NCBI GenBank assembly: GCA_033239525.1
Contig: BSYO01000004.1
Location: 19,258,037 to 19,322,036, forward strand
Direction: 5' to 3'
Origin: Nepenthes gracilis
Taxonomy: Eukaryota; Streptophyta; Magnoliopsida; Caryophyllales; Nepenthaceae
DNA: 64,000 bases
Below are positions 11,648 through 22,905 of this stretch, piece after piece. A model generated the notes under the pieces. That model made no database searches and was not told the DNA's origin. It worked only from the letters and a program-made list of their open reading frames with translations. Both the position numbers and the translations under genes were made by a program. Position 1 is the stretch's first letter, and each line of letters opens with the position of its first letter.

Positions 11648-11660
11648 TTCTCCCTCACTT
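11648..11660 (-). other. Polypurine tract of the LARD-like element
   Basis: On the minus strand the run AAGTGAGGGAGAA sits immediately before the LTR start TGTAATATCCCG. This position identifies 9586-11647 as the 3' LTR and fixes the element's orientation. Confidence 0.75.
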
Positions 11661-14600
11661 ATAAAAATTTCGTTCTTAAAATTTAACGAACCTCAAAACT
11701 TAACATTATGGAGACAATACTTCCAGATTTCACCACCGTACTCGCAAATCACTTTCTTGGAGAGACAATTATTTATAACAAACCTTAATCTTTCAAATCA
11801 TCATAATCCTCAACATCTAATGCCTTTTTTTTCTAAAATCGAGATCGAAGTCTTGTTATAAAACAATCCCTAAACTTCTACAATGGTTAAACCCGATCAT
11901 AAACCTACTTCCTCAATTATTGATACATGGAAAACATTACGATAATCCACCCAAATTCAAAGGTAAGCCTAATTATTCACTACCTTTCTGACTTAATATA
12001 AAATCTCAAACGAACAAACAGGTTCTCACCTCGACACCTCCTAAGCCTAGAGAATGACCATCCACTTGGAACCTCAATCTTGTTCTAAAATTTCTATGTC
12101 AAAGGTCCACATACTTTTATTACACTACTCTGATTATCCGTTTATTAGGATACTAAGAATCTTATAGCAACTCATGGCAATTAGTTTATATCAGATATCT
12201 AGGTTACCTTATAACTATAAACCTAAGGAAAATCCTAAGGATATCAATACGATTAAGACAAAACCCGAAATCCTTAAATTACAATTATCCTAGGTAACAC
12301 AATTGAGCAACCACCTTGAACATCAAACTCGAATGCTTACCAAATTTATCATTTTGTTGGCATACCAATGAGTCAACCTATACATTCCGGTCGAATCACC
12401 CCAAATTCATAATAAATGGGCTATTCTTGTCAGCCTAGGCAACAATTACCCAAATAATACCCATAATTCTTGCTACCCTAATATCCTTGAAACCGAAACG
12501 GTGAGGGCTTCTCTTCCCAAAGTTTCAAAATCTCAAGTCCATGAATACAACTCTTCATCCTAAGACTAAAAGCAAAGCATCCTATTCACTTGAATATTAG
12601 GAACTACTTGAGATTCATCCTAAAACATCTCCTATGGAGTATCAAGACATCCCAATCGAAAATTTCTAGCGTCCGATTATTAGCAATATGGTTCACCTTT
12701 CTTGAAGGACCCCAAAATACACCTTCTAATCCTTAAGCAGATCAACCCGTTTGCACGGTCGTATAATCATTCCTTCCTACGAGACAACCTCTCAGTCCTT
12801 TAGGATCATTAGACAATAACAATTTTCATAAGTAACACCTACCAATCCTCAAAGTAAAGGTCCCAACGGGTAACTCCGGACTATAGGTGGAGTAATTCTA
12901 ATCGTAGGCTTCTCACCAACTAAATCCAAGGACAACCACCTATGTAGGATATAGAAAAACTATAATCTCAAGTCCTTTCTCAAAGGTATCATATTCTACT
13001 ATAATTCATTATACTGATCAAGGGTCAACCAAGATGACATGGTTGATGATTAATCCTTAATTCCTTGAAGACTTCCTCACATGTCCCATTCTAACTAATA
13101 CTGATTGCTTCTAAGCCCAAACGCCTCACGGCGCTGCAATCCTCGAGAAATACTCATCGGATCACCATTCCCGGTTCAGCTAGACCTAAGAAAGTTACAC
13201 ACCATCAAGACATTGATCAATCTTTCCTAAATTGACCATCACTCCAAACTTTAAGGAATCATATTTATACTATTAAGGAAACCACATGCTAACATAACAC
13301 TTTTCTTCAATTAAATTTACATTCCTTTCATAATTAAGTACACGGCTAACCGTTTTTAGAAATCTATGGTATGATCCTCAAATAGGATTCATACATCTTA
13401 GTGATTATAAGAATTTATCAATGAGGCAATCACAAAATTGACCTAATTATGATCGGAATGTTCAATTCATAAATCCCATGAAAATGCCAAGAGACCCACA
13501 AAACTCAAATGGTATTATCGGAATTCGCAATGACTATATTTTGATTTCAAAAGCTACCATAGGCATACTTCTCGATTACCCACAAATTGACAACAATACA
13601 GATTCAAATCATTCATAGGAAACATTGAGTCTTTGCAATAGATCAAACGAATCATTTATTTTTTTCAAAGCCCACTTATCAAATTATTCATCTCTAGAGC
13701 GGCCTAATATCAATTATTCGCATAGGACGTCACTAGTTCATCTTACGACCTCAAGGATTCTAAGGCATCCCACGGCAAAACATTGAGCAATGTCTCATCG
13801 GTTCTATGTAGGGTCCTCAGAATTGAAGCTAATTTTTGCACAACCTCTACGGTAATCTCAATTTGATGATCAGTAGATAGTTCGAGCTAATCTTTTCCTC
13901 TAAGAAATATCCTCAAATACTTACACAATCCAAACTCCTTAATGACCACAAGATGACTTCCAAGTGTGGACTTATATGCTATTTGAACTTGGTGCATATG
14001 CTCATAAGGCGATTTGTAGGAAAAATGATACACGTTTGCCACCACTCTATCAACTATACTCCATATTCAAAATTTCACAACTTAATAGCAAGTATTATAT
14101 CCTTCCGCCACAATTCATACTAGTATGGTGACTCGCCAACCAAGACATCCTCAATAACATATTAAACCTTAGCATCACAGGGCTATTAAATCAGCCCAAT
14201 CAGTCATATCTACCAACCCGAGAAAATGTTACAGACCTTGGTGCAACTAGTATAAAATCCACGATCCTTAAATAAATGAATGAATTTAGGAAATACAAAC
14301 AAAATATAGATTCAGAATTCCAAAACAACATATATATGAAAATGTTACGATCCAGGAGTCTCACCTTACACCACGGTAGATGACACCTTCATACTTGTGT
14401 TATCACCACGAGACCTCAATCCAGGATACTAGGCTCCTTTACTGTCCGACTCATTGGATACGGATAATCCTTAATCATGCGGTCAAACTATCCACGATTG
14501 AAACATACTCCCAAAAATTTTATCAAAATAAGATACTCATCCATAGAGCATCCACGAATAAATCCTATGATATCTCTTTATCCTCAAGGTCCGTGATTCA

Positions 14601-15354
14601 TTTAACGTCAACCGTTCAAGGTCGACTTCACCTCCTATCTGACATGGGCAACATTACCTTATCTTTCTCCGAACAATGTTTGACTGTAATATCGTCTTAA
14701 TTCTCAGGATCCATGCCTCGACTCCTATAGGATAAAAGCCACCCAAATGTTTAAGCACTTAAGCATTACTAAATTGATTATAAATCATCATTGGATTCGT
14801 TAACGTCAGAAATTAACTCTAAGTTATACTAACGTCAAACTATCAATTCCACCTTATCCACCTCACTTGATATATTAATCAAGCATTCATTCTTAGCAAA
14901 TTACTAACCTAAGGACCTCAACTAAGAGTCGATCAAACCTAAATTTTGAACCAAAATCAATTAACCTAGGCCTCGAATAGATATCGATCAATTCAAATAC
15001 TAAATCGGCACCAACCAAATTTAAACCTCAAGGTACCCCCTACAGGTCCTTTCAACCTCATGGTTGACAACTACCACATGTAAACCCTTGTCTAAGAGCC
15101 AATGTTAATATCATTCCTGAAATAGAAATAACGCTGGTTAGGTTGTGCTTCAGAACTAACTAGGACTTTATAGGCTAGACAATCGAATTTAACTACCAAT
15201 CCTAACTTAATGTTAGCCTAAGTTCTTGGACTAGAATAACTAAAATTATTCGGTCTAACTTAATCATCCTATGCCTACATCTACTTATTCGATTAATCTT
15301 AATCTAACCTAAATTTTCGCATACGATTCAAATCAAATTTAAGGTATCTCTTTT
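11661..15354 (-). other. Non-coding interior of the LARD-like element
   Basis: 3.7 kb of AT-rich sequence has stops in all frames. Its longest frame (14380-14700, +) is 106 codons with no family signature. I looked for copia and gypsy hallmarks (CCHC knuckle, DSGA, YVDD, HHCC, chromodomain) and saw none. Either the element never carried them or they are beyond recognition by eye. Confidence 0.6.
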
Positions 15355-15366
15355 CTCTGATACCAA
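15355..15366 (-). other. Primer binding site, initiator tRNA-Met type
   Basis: On the minus strand TTGGTATCAGAG follows the LTR end (CTGTCACA) after one base. TGGTATCAGAG is the complement of the 3' end of plant initiator tRNA-Met, the commonest primer of plant LTR retrotransposons. Confidence 0.85.
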
Positions 15367-15367
15367 C

Positions 15368-17506
15368 TGTGACAGGCCATATTTCTACCAAAAATTTGAC
15401 AGAATTTTATCTACAAAACGAGCGTCCATCAAATACAAAACATGTACAAATTACTATACAATATCGACAATACGTATACACCACATATACAGGATCCCAA
15501 TTGCCACAAATAGAAAACGTGTGGAGCCAATGTCATAACTCTAGATATGCTATTAGGTACCAAATAAAACCTACAAAAGCTACTACATCCATCAATATAC
15601 AACGAAATTAAGCTGTAAATCCATCAATATAATACACTTACATCGATATACATGTGCGTATCCAAAATAATACAGTGTACTCCAAGACATACAAAATATT
15701 ATAAACTAAATCCCAAAAACTCTGTAATGCAAGATCCACGGCCTATCCTGCTCCTACGACCTACTCGGTCTCTTCTGGTATAAGAGCGTGCTCATTTGGA
15801 AGGAAGAAAAAGTAAGGGTGAGCTAACAACTTAATAAGTGTATCATCAACAAATAATTAACAATATATATTCAAATGAAATATGAAACAAGATGGAAGCA
15901 TTATAAGAGGATACGTGGAGATATGAAATATAATTTAATATACTTTTTAAAATTTTTATTAATCTTTACGGATTAGGGTCAATAAGCCTTACTAACTAAA
16001 GATACGGGAGAACGGGGAAAGGATCATGATAACCTTATGATCTAAGGTTATATGCTCCTATTATCTACCCGGAGGTAAGCCAAATAAATCACATATGTTC
16101 CCATGTCCCCCGGGGCCTAGAGGCAGTTCTTGTCTTTCAACAGTAATATCCTAAGGTTTAATAATAATATGACCCGCTACAATACGCGGTCAGGACAATC
16201 CTTGAGTCTTCACTGTCATACCAATGACGTGTTAAGGGATATTACCCTTCAAAATATGAATCTGTGGTTCTAATTTCATGATTTTTATTCTTTTTTGAGG
16301 GAATGTCCACCATACTTCTTTCACAATATCTCTATTTGGGAGAATAAATTAATCATATAACCAATTGTGAAATTTTTTTCCGCATACTCGCATAATTTTA
16401 TCTTACTTTCAGATTTAAGTTTTTTCATGACTTAGTTTATGTACATAAATATCGTAAAGTATAGGAATTCTTATCACCGAAAGACAATTATTACTTTAGG
16501 GGCTTCTGGGCAACATTTTCTTCACTAATGGATCACATACTTTTTGGAACACATTATATGCATATGCAAATAAACATACCTTACATAACAATTAAATAAG
16601 GTGGAATCATGCAAAATTCTAGATTACCTCGGGTGAACAGTAGAGTGCACTTTTTAGAGCTTTCGGATATGCCAAACAGGTCAATACTTGAAAAATCAGA
16701 CACCCAACCGATGGATATACATATTTAGGATATGGGTAATTCATAATTGAGAGCAAAACATGCATAGAATTAGAAATGGAAGGGGATACCCGAACTGGGC
16801 GCTGGTGTAGGTTTTAGCGAAGCTAAACCATGAAAAACAAAGGAAAAAATCGGGCATTAAACAGTAAATAAATTATACTAGGGTCATGGGTTTCACGAAA
16901 TACACGTTTTGGGTGGGTATAGAAATGAAAATATCTGAGAGAAAATGAATAAAAATTGAAAAAGAGAATAAAAATGGTGTAGGATTACTTGCCTTGACCC
17001 AATCTACATCTTCTCTAATTAGTTCGAAGACTGAATCAAACCCGAAAGCCTCATTTTCCTCTTCTTCTCCTTCGGGCGATTTCTCTCTCCCGCTCTCTCT
17101 CTCTCTCCATGTGCTGCCGTTGCTCAACCATCCAGTTGCCGTTGACCACCAGCGCACACCCGCTGGCGCCACCTCCTCCTTGCGGCTGCCACCTTCCCCA
17201 GCAAAACCCTCCATCGCACTGTTTAGCGCCAACAAAACCCTAACCTCTCTCTCTGTCTCCCCGAGCCCTCTTCTCTTATTTCTTCCTTAAACTATTATTA
17301 TTATTATTATATATATATTATTTTCTTTTAATCTCAAAACTCAAATCGATACTTAGAAAACCGAACGGGCGCACGTTGGGCGCCAGCTTGACAAGTCTAA
17401 ATATTCTCCAAAATTTTATAAAATTTTATTAATTTTTTCACACCCAAATTACCAGAATAATAATAAATAATTCTAATTAAATCGGACAAAAATTTAGGAT
17501 CTTACA
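15368..17506 (-). repeat. 5' LTR of the LARD-like element
   Basis: Minus-strand start TGTAAGATCC at 17506 and end CTGTCACA at 15368. It is colinear with 9586-11647 but has many substitutions and indels (2139 versus 2062 bases), including extra sequence near 16800-16900, so the insertion is old. The frames at 16873-17290 are the low-complexity leader inside the LTR. Confidence 0.85.
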
Positions 17507-17518
17507 TGACGGGACCAT

Positions 17519-17865
17519 TGTTAGAATTAAATACTTGTTTAATCCGCGAGGCAATTCTTAGAATTAATTTTTTCACCTTTCAAGTGCGCATTTTACATAA
17601 TTGGCGCGCGCTCGAGCGCCTGTCGAGCGTGCGGCGGGTGCAGGCCCATGCTTGAGTGCCTATCGAGTGCACAGCGAGCGGGGAGCATACTCGAATTTTC
17701 GCTCGAGCGCCATTTGGGCGCACAGCGAGTGGAGGCACACTGGAATCTTCGGCTCGAGCGCCCAGCAGGCGTAACTCGATCTTTCTTCATGCGGTGAGGA
17801 TATTTATCTCCATCAATCACATCAAGTAGGTATGGGCCCACACGGAAGTGACCCATAACCCAACA
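17519..17865 (-). repeat. 3' LTR of the minus-strand copia element, internally deleted
   Basis: 347 bases against 649 in the partner. The two agree at the outer ends (TGTTAGAATTAAATAC... and ...GGAAGTGACCCATAA). This copy lacks about 300 bases between position ~17542 and ~17555, corresponding to ~21942-22300 of the partner. The deleted part holds the U5 block with TTACGTGGAAAACTCCC. A GCTCGAGCGCC-type repeat is visible at 17608-17770. Confidence 0.85.
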
Positions 17866-17880
17866 AACATTCCCTCAAGA
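17866..17880 (-). other. Polypurine tract of the minus-strand copia element
   Basis: On the minus strand CTTGAGGGAATGTT immediately precedes the LTR start TGTTGGG. Position and composition fit the plus-strand primer. Confidence 0.65.
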
Positions 17881-18380
17881 CTGTGTGGGGCCATTCATCG
17901 TCGTCCCGGCAATTGAATAGCAAGTTTCAAGCTTCCCCTTATGTAATGCCTTGGTCATCATATCTGATCCATTCTCCTCGGTCCCGATCTTTTCCAACAC
18001 GAACGAACCCGTGTCAATAACATTCCGCACCCATTGATACCTCACATCGATATGCTTTGATTTGGCGTGAAAAAATGAGTTCTTGCTATGATGAATTGCA
18101 CTTTGACTATCGCAGAATAACACATACCGTTTTTGCTTGAGACTAAGTTCCCGAATGAATTTCTTCATCCATAGCATCTCCTTGCTTGCTTTTGTAATAG
18201 CAATGAATTCCGCTTCAGTAGTGGAGAGAGCAACACACCTCTGCAATCTCGATTTTCAGGAAACGGCTCCTCCTGCAAATGTGACTAAATATCTCGAAGT
18301 AGACTTCCGTAAGTCAACATCACCTGTCATATCTGCATCAGTATATCCAACCAGAAGGGGCACGTTATTTCCAAAGCACA
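17875..18380 (-). pseudogene. Ty1/copia RNase H relic
   Basis: The minus-strand frame 18246-17875 reads CVALSTTEAEFIAITKASKEMLW, LFCDSQSAIHHSKN, SKHIDVRYQWVRNVI and MMTKALHKGKLETC. That is the RNase H segment ending a copia polyprotein, with the tail leading into the polypurine tract. The catalytic-type Glu (TEAE) and Asp (CDSQSA) are present. The upstream part (GYTDAD-like, near 18340) is separated by stops. It is part of the dead polyprotein. Confidence 0.85.
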
Positions 18381-18384
18381 AACA

Positions 18385-19420
18385 CTATTTAGAAGTTCCT
18401 CGGAGATACTTCAGAATCCATTTTACCGCGGACCAATGCTCTTTATCAAGATTTGACAAGAATCGACTGATAACTCTAATAGCATAAGCTATATCTGGTC
18501 TCATACACACCATGGCATACATTAGGCTACCCACAGTTGAAAAATAGGGTATACCTTTTATGTGTGCCTTTTTATCTTCGGTAGAAGGACATTGACAATT
18601 GCTTAACTTGAAGTGATTGGCCAACGGTGTGCTCACTGATTTTGCCTTTCCCATGTTGAAGCGTTGAAGCATTTTCTCCACGTAGCTCTCTTGTGATATC
18701 CATAACTTCCTTGATTTGTTTTCTTCCTTCTAATTCCAAGAATTTGCTTCGCCACGTCCCCAAATCCTTCATAGCAAAGGACTTCCCAAGTATCTTTAAC
18801 TCCGTGATCCGATAAGCATTAAACAATCGAAGATGTCATTCACATAGAGCAAAAGAACAACAAAATCATCCTCGACAAGGTCCGAACAAAAACACAATGA
18901 TCCGAGGTTCCAAATACCCGATTTACCATGAAAGATTCAAACTTCCTGTACCATTGCCGTGATGCTTGTTTCAAGCCATACATACTCTTCTTGACATGAC
19001 ACACTAAGTTCTCCTTCCCCTTGACAAGGAATCCCTCCGGTTGCTCCATATAGATTTCTTCTTCAAGGTCACCGTGAAGAAATGCTGCCCACACATCCAT
19101 CTGTTCTATCTCTAGGTCATGAACAGTAGCCAACCCGAGCACCACTCGAATGGAAGACATCTTTACCACTGGTGTATAGATCTCGTTGAAGTCAATACCC
19201 TTTCATTGATTGAAGCCCTTCACAACCAATCTCGCTTTATACCTCGGTTGTGAGCTATTTTCATCTGTCTTCAACCTGAAGACCCACTTGTTCTTCAATG
19301 CTCGTCTTCCCTTTGGCAGCATTGTCAACTCAAACGTGTGATTTTCATGCAGCGATACCATCTCTTCTTGCATAGCTTCCATCCACTTCGCCTTATGTTC
19401 ATTCTCCATTGCTTCCTCAA
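18385..19420 (-). pseudogene. Ty1/copia reverse transcriptase relic
   Basis: Blocks on the minus strand from 19409 down: AKWMEAMQEEMVSLHENHT, LVVKGFNQ then a stop near 19203, VVKMSSIRVVLGLATVHDLEIEQMDVWAAFLHGDLEEEIYMEQP, KSMYGLKQASRQWYRKFE, then a frameshift near 18870. The catalytic box at 18835-18846 reads YVND, so the first Asp of YVDD is Asn (a G-to-A change). The thumb (MLQRFNMGKAKSVSTPL) is at 18620-18680. This copy could not make an active polymerase even if the frame were whole. Confidence 0.9.
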
Positions 19421-19786
19421 AGCATTCGGGTTCTACTCCATCTGTGGTAACACATACTCCTCGACCGACAGACGAGTAGAGGGTCTTTGATCTCTTGTGG
19501 ATCGTCGGAGTGGAACAATCTCGATAGGCTCTGCAGTATCAGGAGGAATAGCCTCATCCTCATCACTATAGGGCACTGTAATTTCGTGATCTTCTTCATC
19601 TTCAACATTGCCTTGACTTTTATTCTGCTAACGAACAGGTGTCGGCATAAAATCTAAATCACATGTCCGACTGTCATCATTTTTGGAGACAAACTTTGAA
19701 ACTTTGCCGATATCCTCTATAGTCTCGTTCTCAACAAACACGACATCCCTAGATTGAATTAGCTTCTTCTCAATTGGATCATATAG
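19421..19786 (-). pseudogene. Copia linker between integrase and RT
   Basis: Read on the minus strand with two stops and a frame change, this carries the integrase C-terminal tail (DVVFVENETIEDIG) and the arginine/proline-rich linker (PLRRSTRDPRPSTRL). The stop that ends the large upstream frame lies at 19787-19789, where relatives continue after DEFGY. Confidence 0.7.
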
Positions 19787-21556
19787 TTAATATCCAAACT
19801 CATCTTCTCTATAACCGAGAAATATACACTGTCTGGTCTTTAACTCTAGCTTGATCCTTTCATCTTTGGGAACGTGAATAAAGACCTTACATCCAAATAT
19901 CCGCAAGTGATCGTAGGATACATTTTTTTCGGTCCATATCTTTTCAGGTACTTCACTATTCAAGGTACCATGCGGTGACAAGTTGATGACATGAGCCACG
20001 GTCCTCAAGGCTTTCCCCCAAAACGAGCCAGGGAGCTTCGCCTCCGAAAGCACACATTGGACCCTCTTCATCAAAGTCTCATTCATTTGTTCGGCTACCC
20101 CATTTAGTTGTGGTGTCTTCGGTGAAGTCTTCTGATGACAAATTCCATGAGATCGGCAATACTCATTAAACGCTCCGATGTACTCCCCACCATTATCACT
20201 TCGGATGCATTTCAGTTTCTTTCCCGTTTGCCTCTCAACCAAGGCGTGAAAATGCTTGAAGAATATAAAAGCTTGATCCTTTGATTTCAACGGATATACC
20301 CATAATTTTTGAGAATAATCATCAATGAATGTGATGAAGTAAAGTGCTCCTCCAAGAGTCTTCACCTTGAATGGGCTACATAAGTCGGTGTGGACCAATT
20401 CAAGAAGATCAATATTCCTTATAGATGAATTGCCATTGAATGAGATCCGTCGTTGCTTTCCTGCCATGCAATGAGAACAAGTCTTCAGTTGAGTTGTTTT
20501 TACACCCCGAAGATAATTTTTCTTCGCTAAACAATTCAGGCCCTTCTCACCCATGTGACTCAACCAATGGTACCACAAATCTGAAAGCTCCTCATCTCTA
20601 GCAACATGCACATATCCCACTGTAATTGAGGCTTGCATCACATACAAATTGGAAACTTTTCTACTCCGAGCCACAACTAGAGATCCTCTAGTCAGCTTCC
20701 ATACTCCTGCGCAGAATGTGCTACAAAAGCCCTCATCATCAAGCTTGCCAACCGAGATCAGATTCAGTCGAATATCCAGGACATGTCTAACATCCCTCAA
20801 TAGCAACTTGGTTCCATTATTTATGGTGAGACACACATCACCATAGCCAGTAATACGAGACATACCTTCATTACCCATTTTCAACACTCCAAAATCGCTA
20901 GGAGTGTATGATGTGAAGAACTCTTTTCGTGACGTGACATGAAGTGAAGCACCACTATCTACCACCCAACTTGTCTCAAGATCAGCCAGATTTATCACCT
21001 CATTCTCCTGGCATACCAGCCAAAGATCACTCCCGGTAATAACAGTAGTTCTTTCTTCCTCTCGAGTCTTGTCAGCCTTGTTCTCATTACTTTCAGCATT
21101 CTCATGCTTCCATTTATAGCAATGTTTCTTGATGTGTCCATTCTTTTCACAATGATGGTACTCGAGGTTCTGATACCTCGATTTGAATTTGCTTCGGCTC
21201 TTCTCCACAGGCTTAGGACCACACCCTTTATTTCTTCCCTGTGACTCAGAGACTAACACTTCGGAGTGTGTAGAGGAAATACCCTGTGATTGACATCTCA
21301 TCTCTTCATTCAACACCGCTCCCTTTGCTATCTCAAGAGTTACCACGCCACTTGGAGCTGCATTAGCATCAGTAATCCTTACCACCTTCCAGGAGTCCGA
21401 TAAAGTAGTCAGAAGCCACAAACCAAACAGTTCATCATTAAACTTAATACCCATGCCACTCAATTGATCAACACATCCTTGGAACTCATTCAAGTGATCA
21501 GCGACAGACGAACCCTGCTTGTACCTCACTTGCATAAGCTTCATCAAGTGAAACAA
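19787..21556 (-). pseudogene. Copia gag C-terminus, protease and integrase in one open frame (589 codons)
   Basis: This is the best preserved coding frame of the retrotransposons. In order it has a gag UBN2-type helix region (VADHLNEFQGCVDQLSG), a CCHC knuckle at about residue 133 reading YHHCEKNGHIKKHC (first Cys is Tyr, so zinc binding is doubtful), an aspartic protease with intact WVVDSGASLHVT, a GAG-pre-integrase domain (LWYHWLSHMGEKGLN, CSHCMAGK), and an integrase core with HTDLCSPF, SDNGGEY and GVAEQMN (all three acidic residues present). It ends at a stop after GYREDEFGY. The gag N-terminus is upstream in another frame. Confidence 0.92.
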
Positions 21557-21884
21557 TTTATTGTTATCGGTCTTTGAGGCATAAAGTGTTTCAAGTTTCT
21601 ACCATAAAGTTCTTGCATGTGTCTCATTCTGGATGTAATTATATACATTATTATCCATAAATTGTCAAATATAACCACAAACTTGTTCATGCTCAAAAGC
21701 CCAATCCTCTTAGGACTTTGATTCCAGTTTTTGCTATGCAAAAACCGAATGGTGCATCGATTTCACAAACAGCAAGTCCTTCATCTTGCTGCGCCAAATA
21801 TCATAGTTTATGCCATCCAAACACATCATCTTATTTTTGGCCTCCATCGATTCAAACAAGTCACAATACCCAACACGAACCAAA
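21557..21884 (-). pseudogene. Copia gag N-terminal relic
   Basis: Read on the minus strand across frameshifts this gives the usual copia gag start (KNKMMCLDGINYDIW near 21800-21850, then FMDNNVYNYIQNETHA and KLETLYASKT near 21590-21640) leading into the long frame. Stops near 21600 and 21665 break it. It is the shell-protein part of the element. Confidence 0.75.
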
Positions 21885-21885
21885 A

Positions 21886-21898
21886 TCTCTGATACTAC
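21886..21898 (-). other. Primer binding site, initiator tRNA-Met type
   Basis: On the minus strand GTAGTATCAGAG follows the LTR end. It differs at one base from TGGTATCAGAG, the complement of initiator tRNA-Met. Confidence 0.75.
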
Positions 21899-21899
21899 T

Positions 21900-22548
21900 T
21901 GTTAGAATTAAATACCTGTTTAATCCGTGAGGCAATTCTTAGTAGATGATAGCAAGTACACAATAATCAAGCACAAATAATAAAGATACGATTTTTACGT
22001 GGAAAACTCCCTATGAAACGAGGGAGAAAAACCACGAGACATAGAGTCCAAAATTTTCACTAGCAGCAGTCGATCGGTTACATAAATCCTAAATCATAAG
22101 AATCAATATCAACTAGCTTTGCACAACCCGTATAAGAAATATAAAGAGCTAGAGAAGAAATAAAACCCGATAGATGTTCTTCACAAAAAAAGAACCTAAA
22201 TAATTATAACTTGATTAAAAACCCAAATGGGGGCTCAAATCTTCATCATCTTCTTCTCCCTCTTTTTTCTCTTTTTTCTACTCTGGAACGGCGCTCAAAG
22301 TGATTCAATTAACCTAAAAACGCAAAGTGCGCGTTTTATATAATTGATATTACACGATCGCGAGCCGCGCTCACGCCTATCAGCGCCACGATGAAATTTT
22401 GCTCGAGCGCCATTCGGGCCATCCACACCGGAATCTTGGCTCAGCGCCCGGGCGCAACTCAATCTTTCTTCTTGTGGTGAGGATATTTACCTCCATCCGC
22501 CACATCAAGTGGGTATAGGCCCATACGGAAGTGACCCATAATGCAACA
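21900..22548 (-). repeat. 5' LTR of the minus-strand copia element
   Basis: 649 bases with TG...CA ends. On the minus strand it starts TGTTGCATTATGGGTCAC and ends TTTAATTCTAACA next to the PBS. It keeps the U5 block (GGGAGTTTTCCACGTAAAA) missing from the partner at 17519-17865. Confidence 0.88.
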
Positions 22549-22768
22549 ACTACTCCAGCCAACATTTCACTCCGGCCAAGTATTACCACTTCGGCCAAGT
22601 ATCACCACTCTGGCCGATACTTCACTCCAGCCAAGTATCACCATCCGGCCACATCGTCGCGCGTACTTGACAATATTTCGCTTCAATATTACACCCATGT
22701 GTATTAGGCTAAACCTGTTGGCCTGCCGATCGGATATTAACCCACACGGAAATGACCTATATCACAAC
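22549..22768 (-). repeat. Fragment of a second copia LTR with short tandem repeats
   Basis: On the minus strand this starts TGTTGTGATATAGGTCATTT, clearly related to the start of the neighbouring LTR. It continues with a block repeating a ~22-base CGGCCAAGTATCACCACT unit (22556-22650, about five imperfect copies). The copia element at 17519-22548 therefore seems to have landed inside a relative. Confidence 0.55.
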
Positions 22769-22905
22769 ATATTTATCTTATTGCATATAAAACATGGATT
22801 TCATGGCATGAATCCATAAATTTTTAAGCTCCAATACATTGCGAGCCTAGTGCTGATGGCTCTATTTTCCCCAATTTTCACTTAACGACAATTAAGAGTC
22901 GATTT

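Larger units (their letters stand above)
9586..17506 (-). mobile_element. LARD-like LTR retrotransposon, 7.9 kb, no gag-pol recognised
   Basis: Two long related LTRs in the same orientation (9586-11647 and 15368-17506) bracket a 3.7-kb interior. Read on the minus strand, the order is 5' LTR, PBS (TTGGTATCAGAG, 15355-15366), interior, PPT (AAGTGAGGGAGAA, 11648-11660), 3' LTR. The interior has no open frame with gag, protease, RT or integrase motifs, so the element matches a large retrotransposon derivative or a completely decayed gypsy element. The flanks CGATG (9581-9585) and TGACG (17507-17511) match at three of five bases, the two differences being transitions. Confidence 0.8.
17519..22548 (-). 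mobile_element. Ty1/copia retrotransposon, minus strand, nearly complete but dead
   Basis: On the minus strand the order is 5' LTR (22548-21900), PBS, gag, protease, integrase, RT, RNase H, PPT, 3' LTR (17865-17519). The protein order and the GAG-pre-integrase and YVDD-type blocks place it in Ty1/copia, close to the element at 1-6314. Flanking bases next to the ends (ACCAT at 17514-17518, ACTAC at 22549-22553) are not a clean duplication. It lies 12 bases from the end of the LARD-like element. Confidence 0.92.

Noticed and set aside
15355..15366. tRNA-like match
   Set aside because: Only a primer-binding complement to initiator tRNA-Met; no cloverleaf is present.
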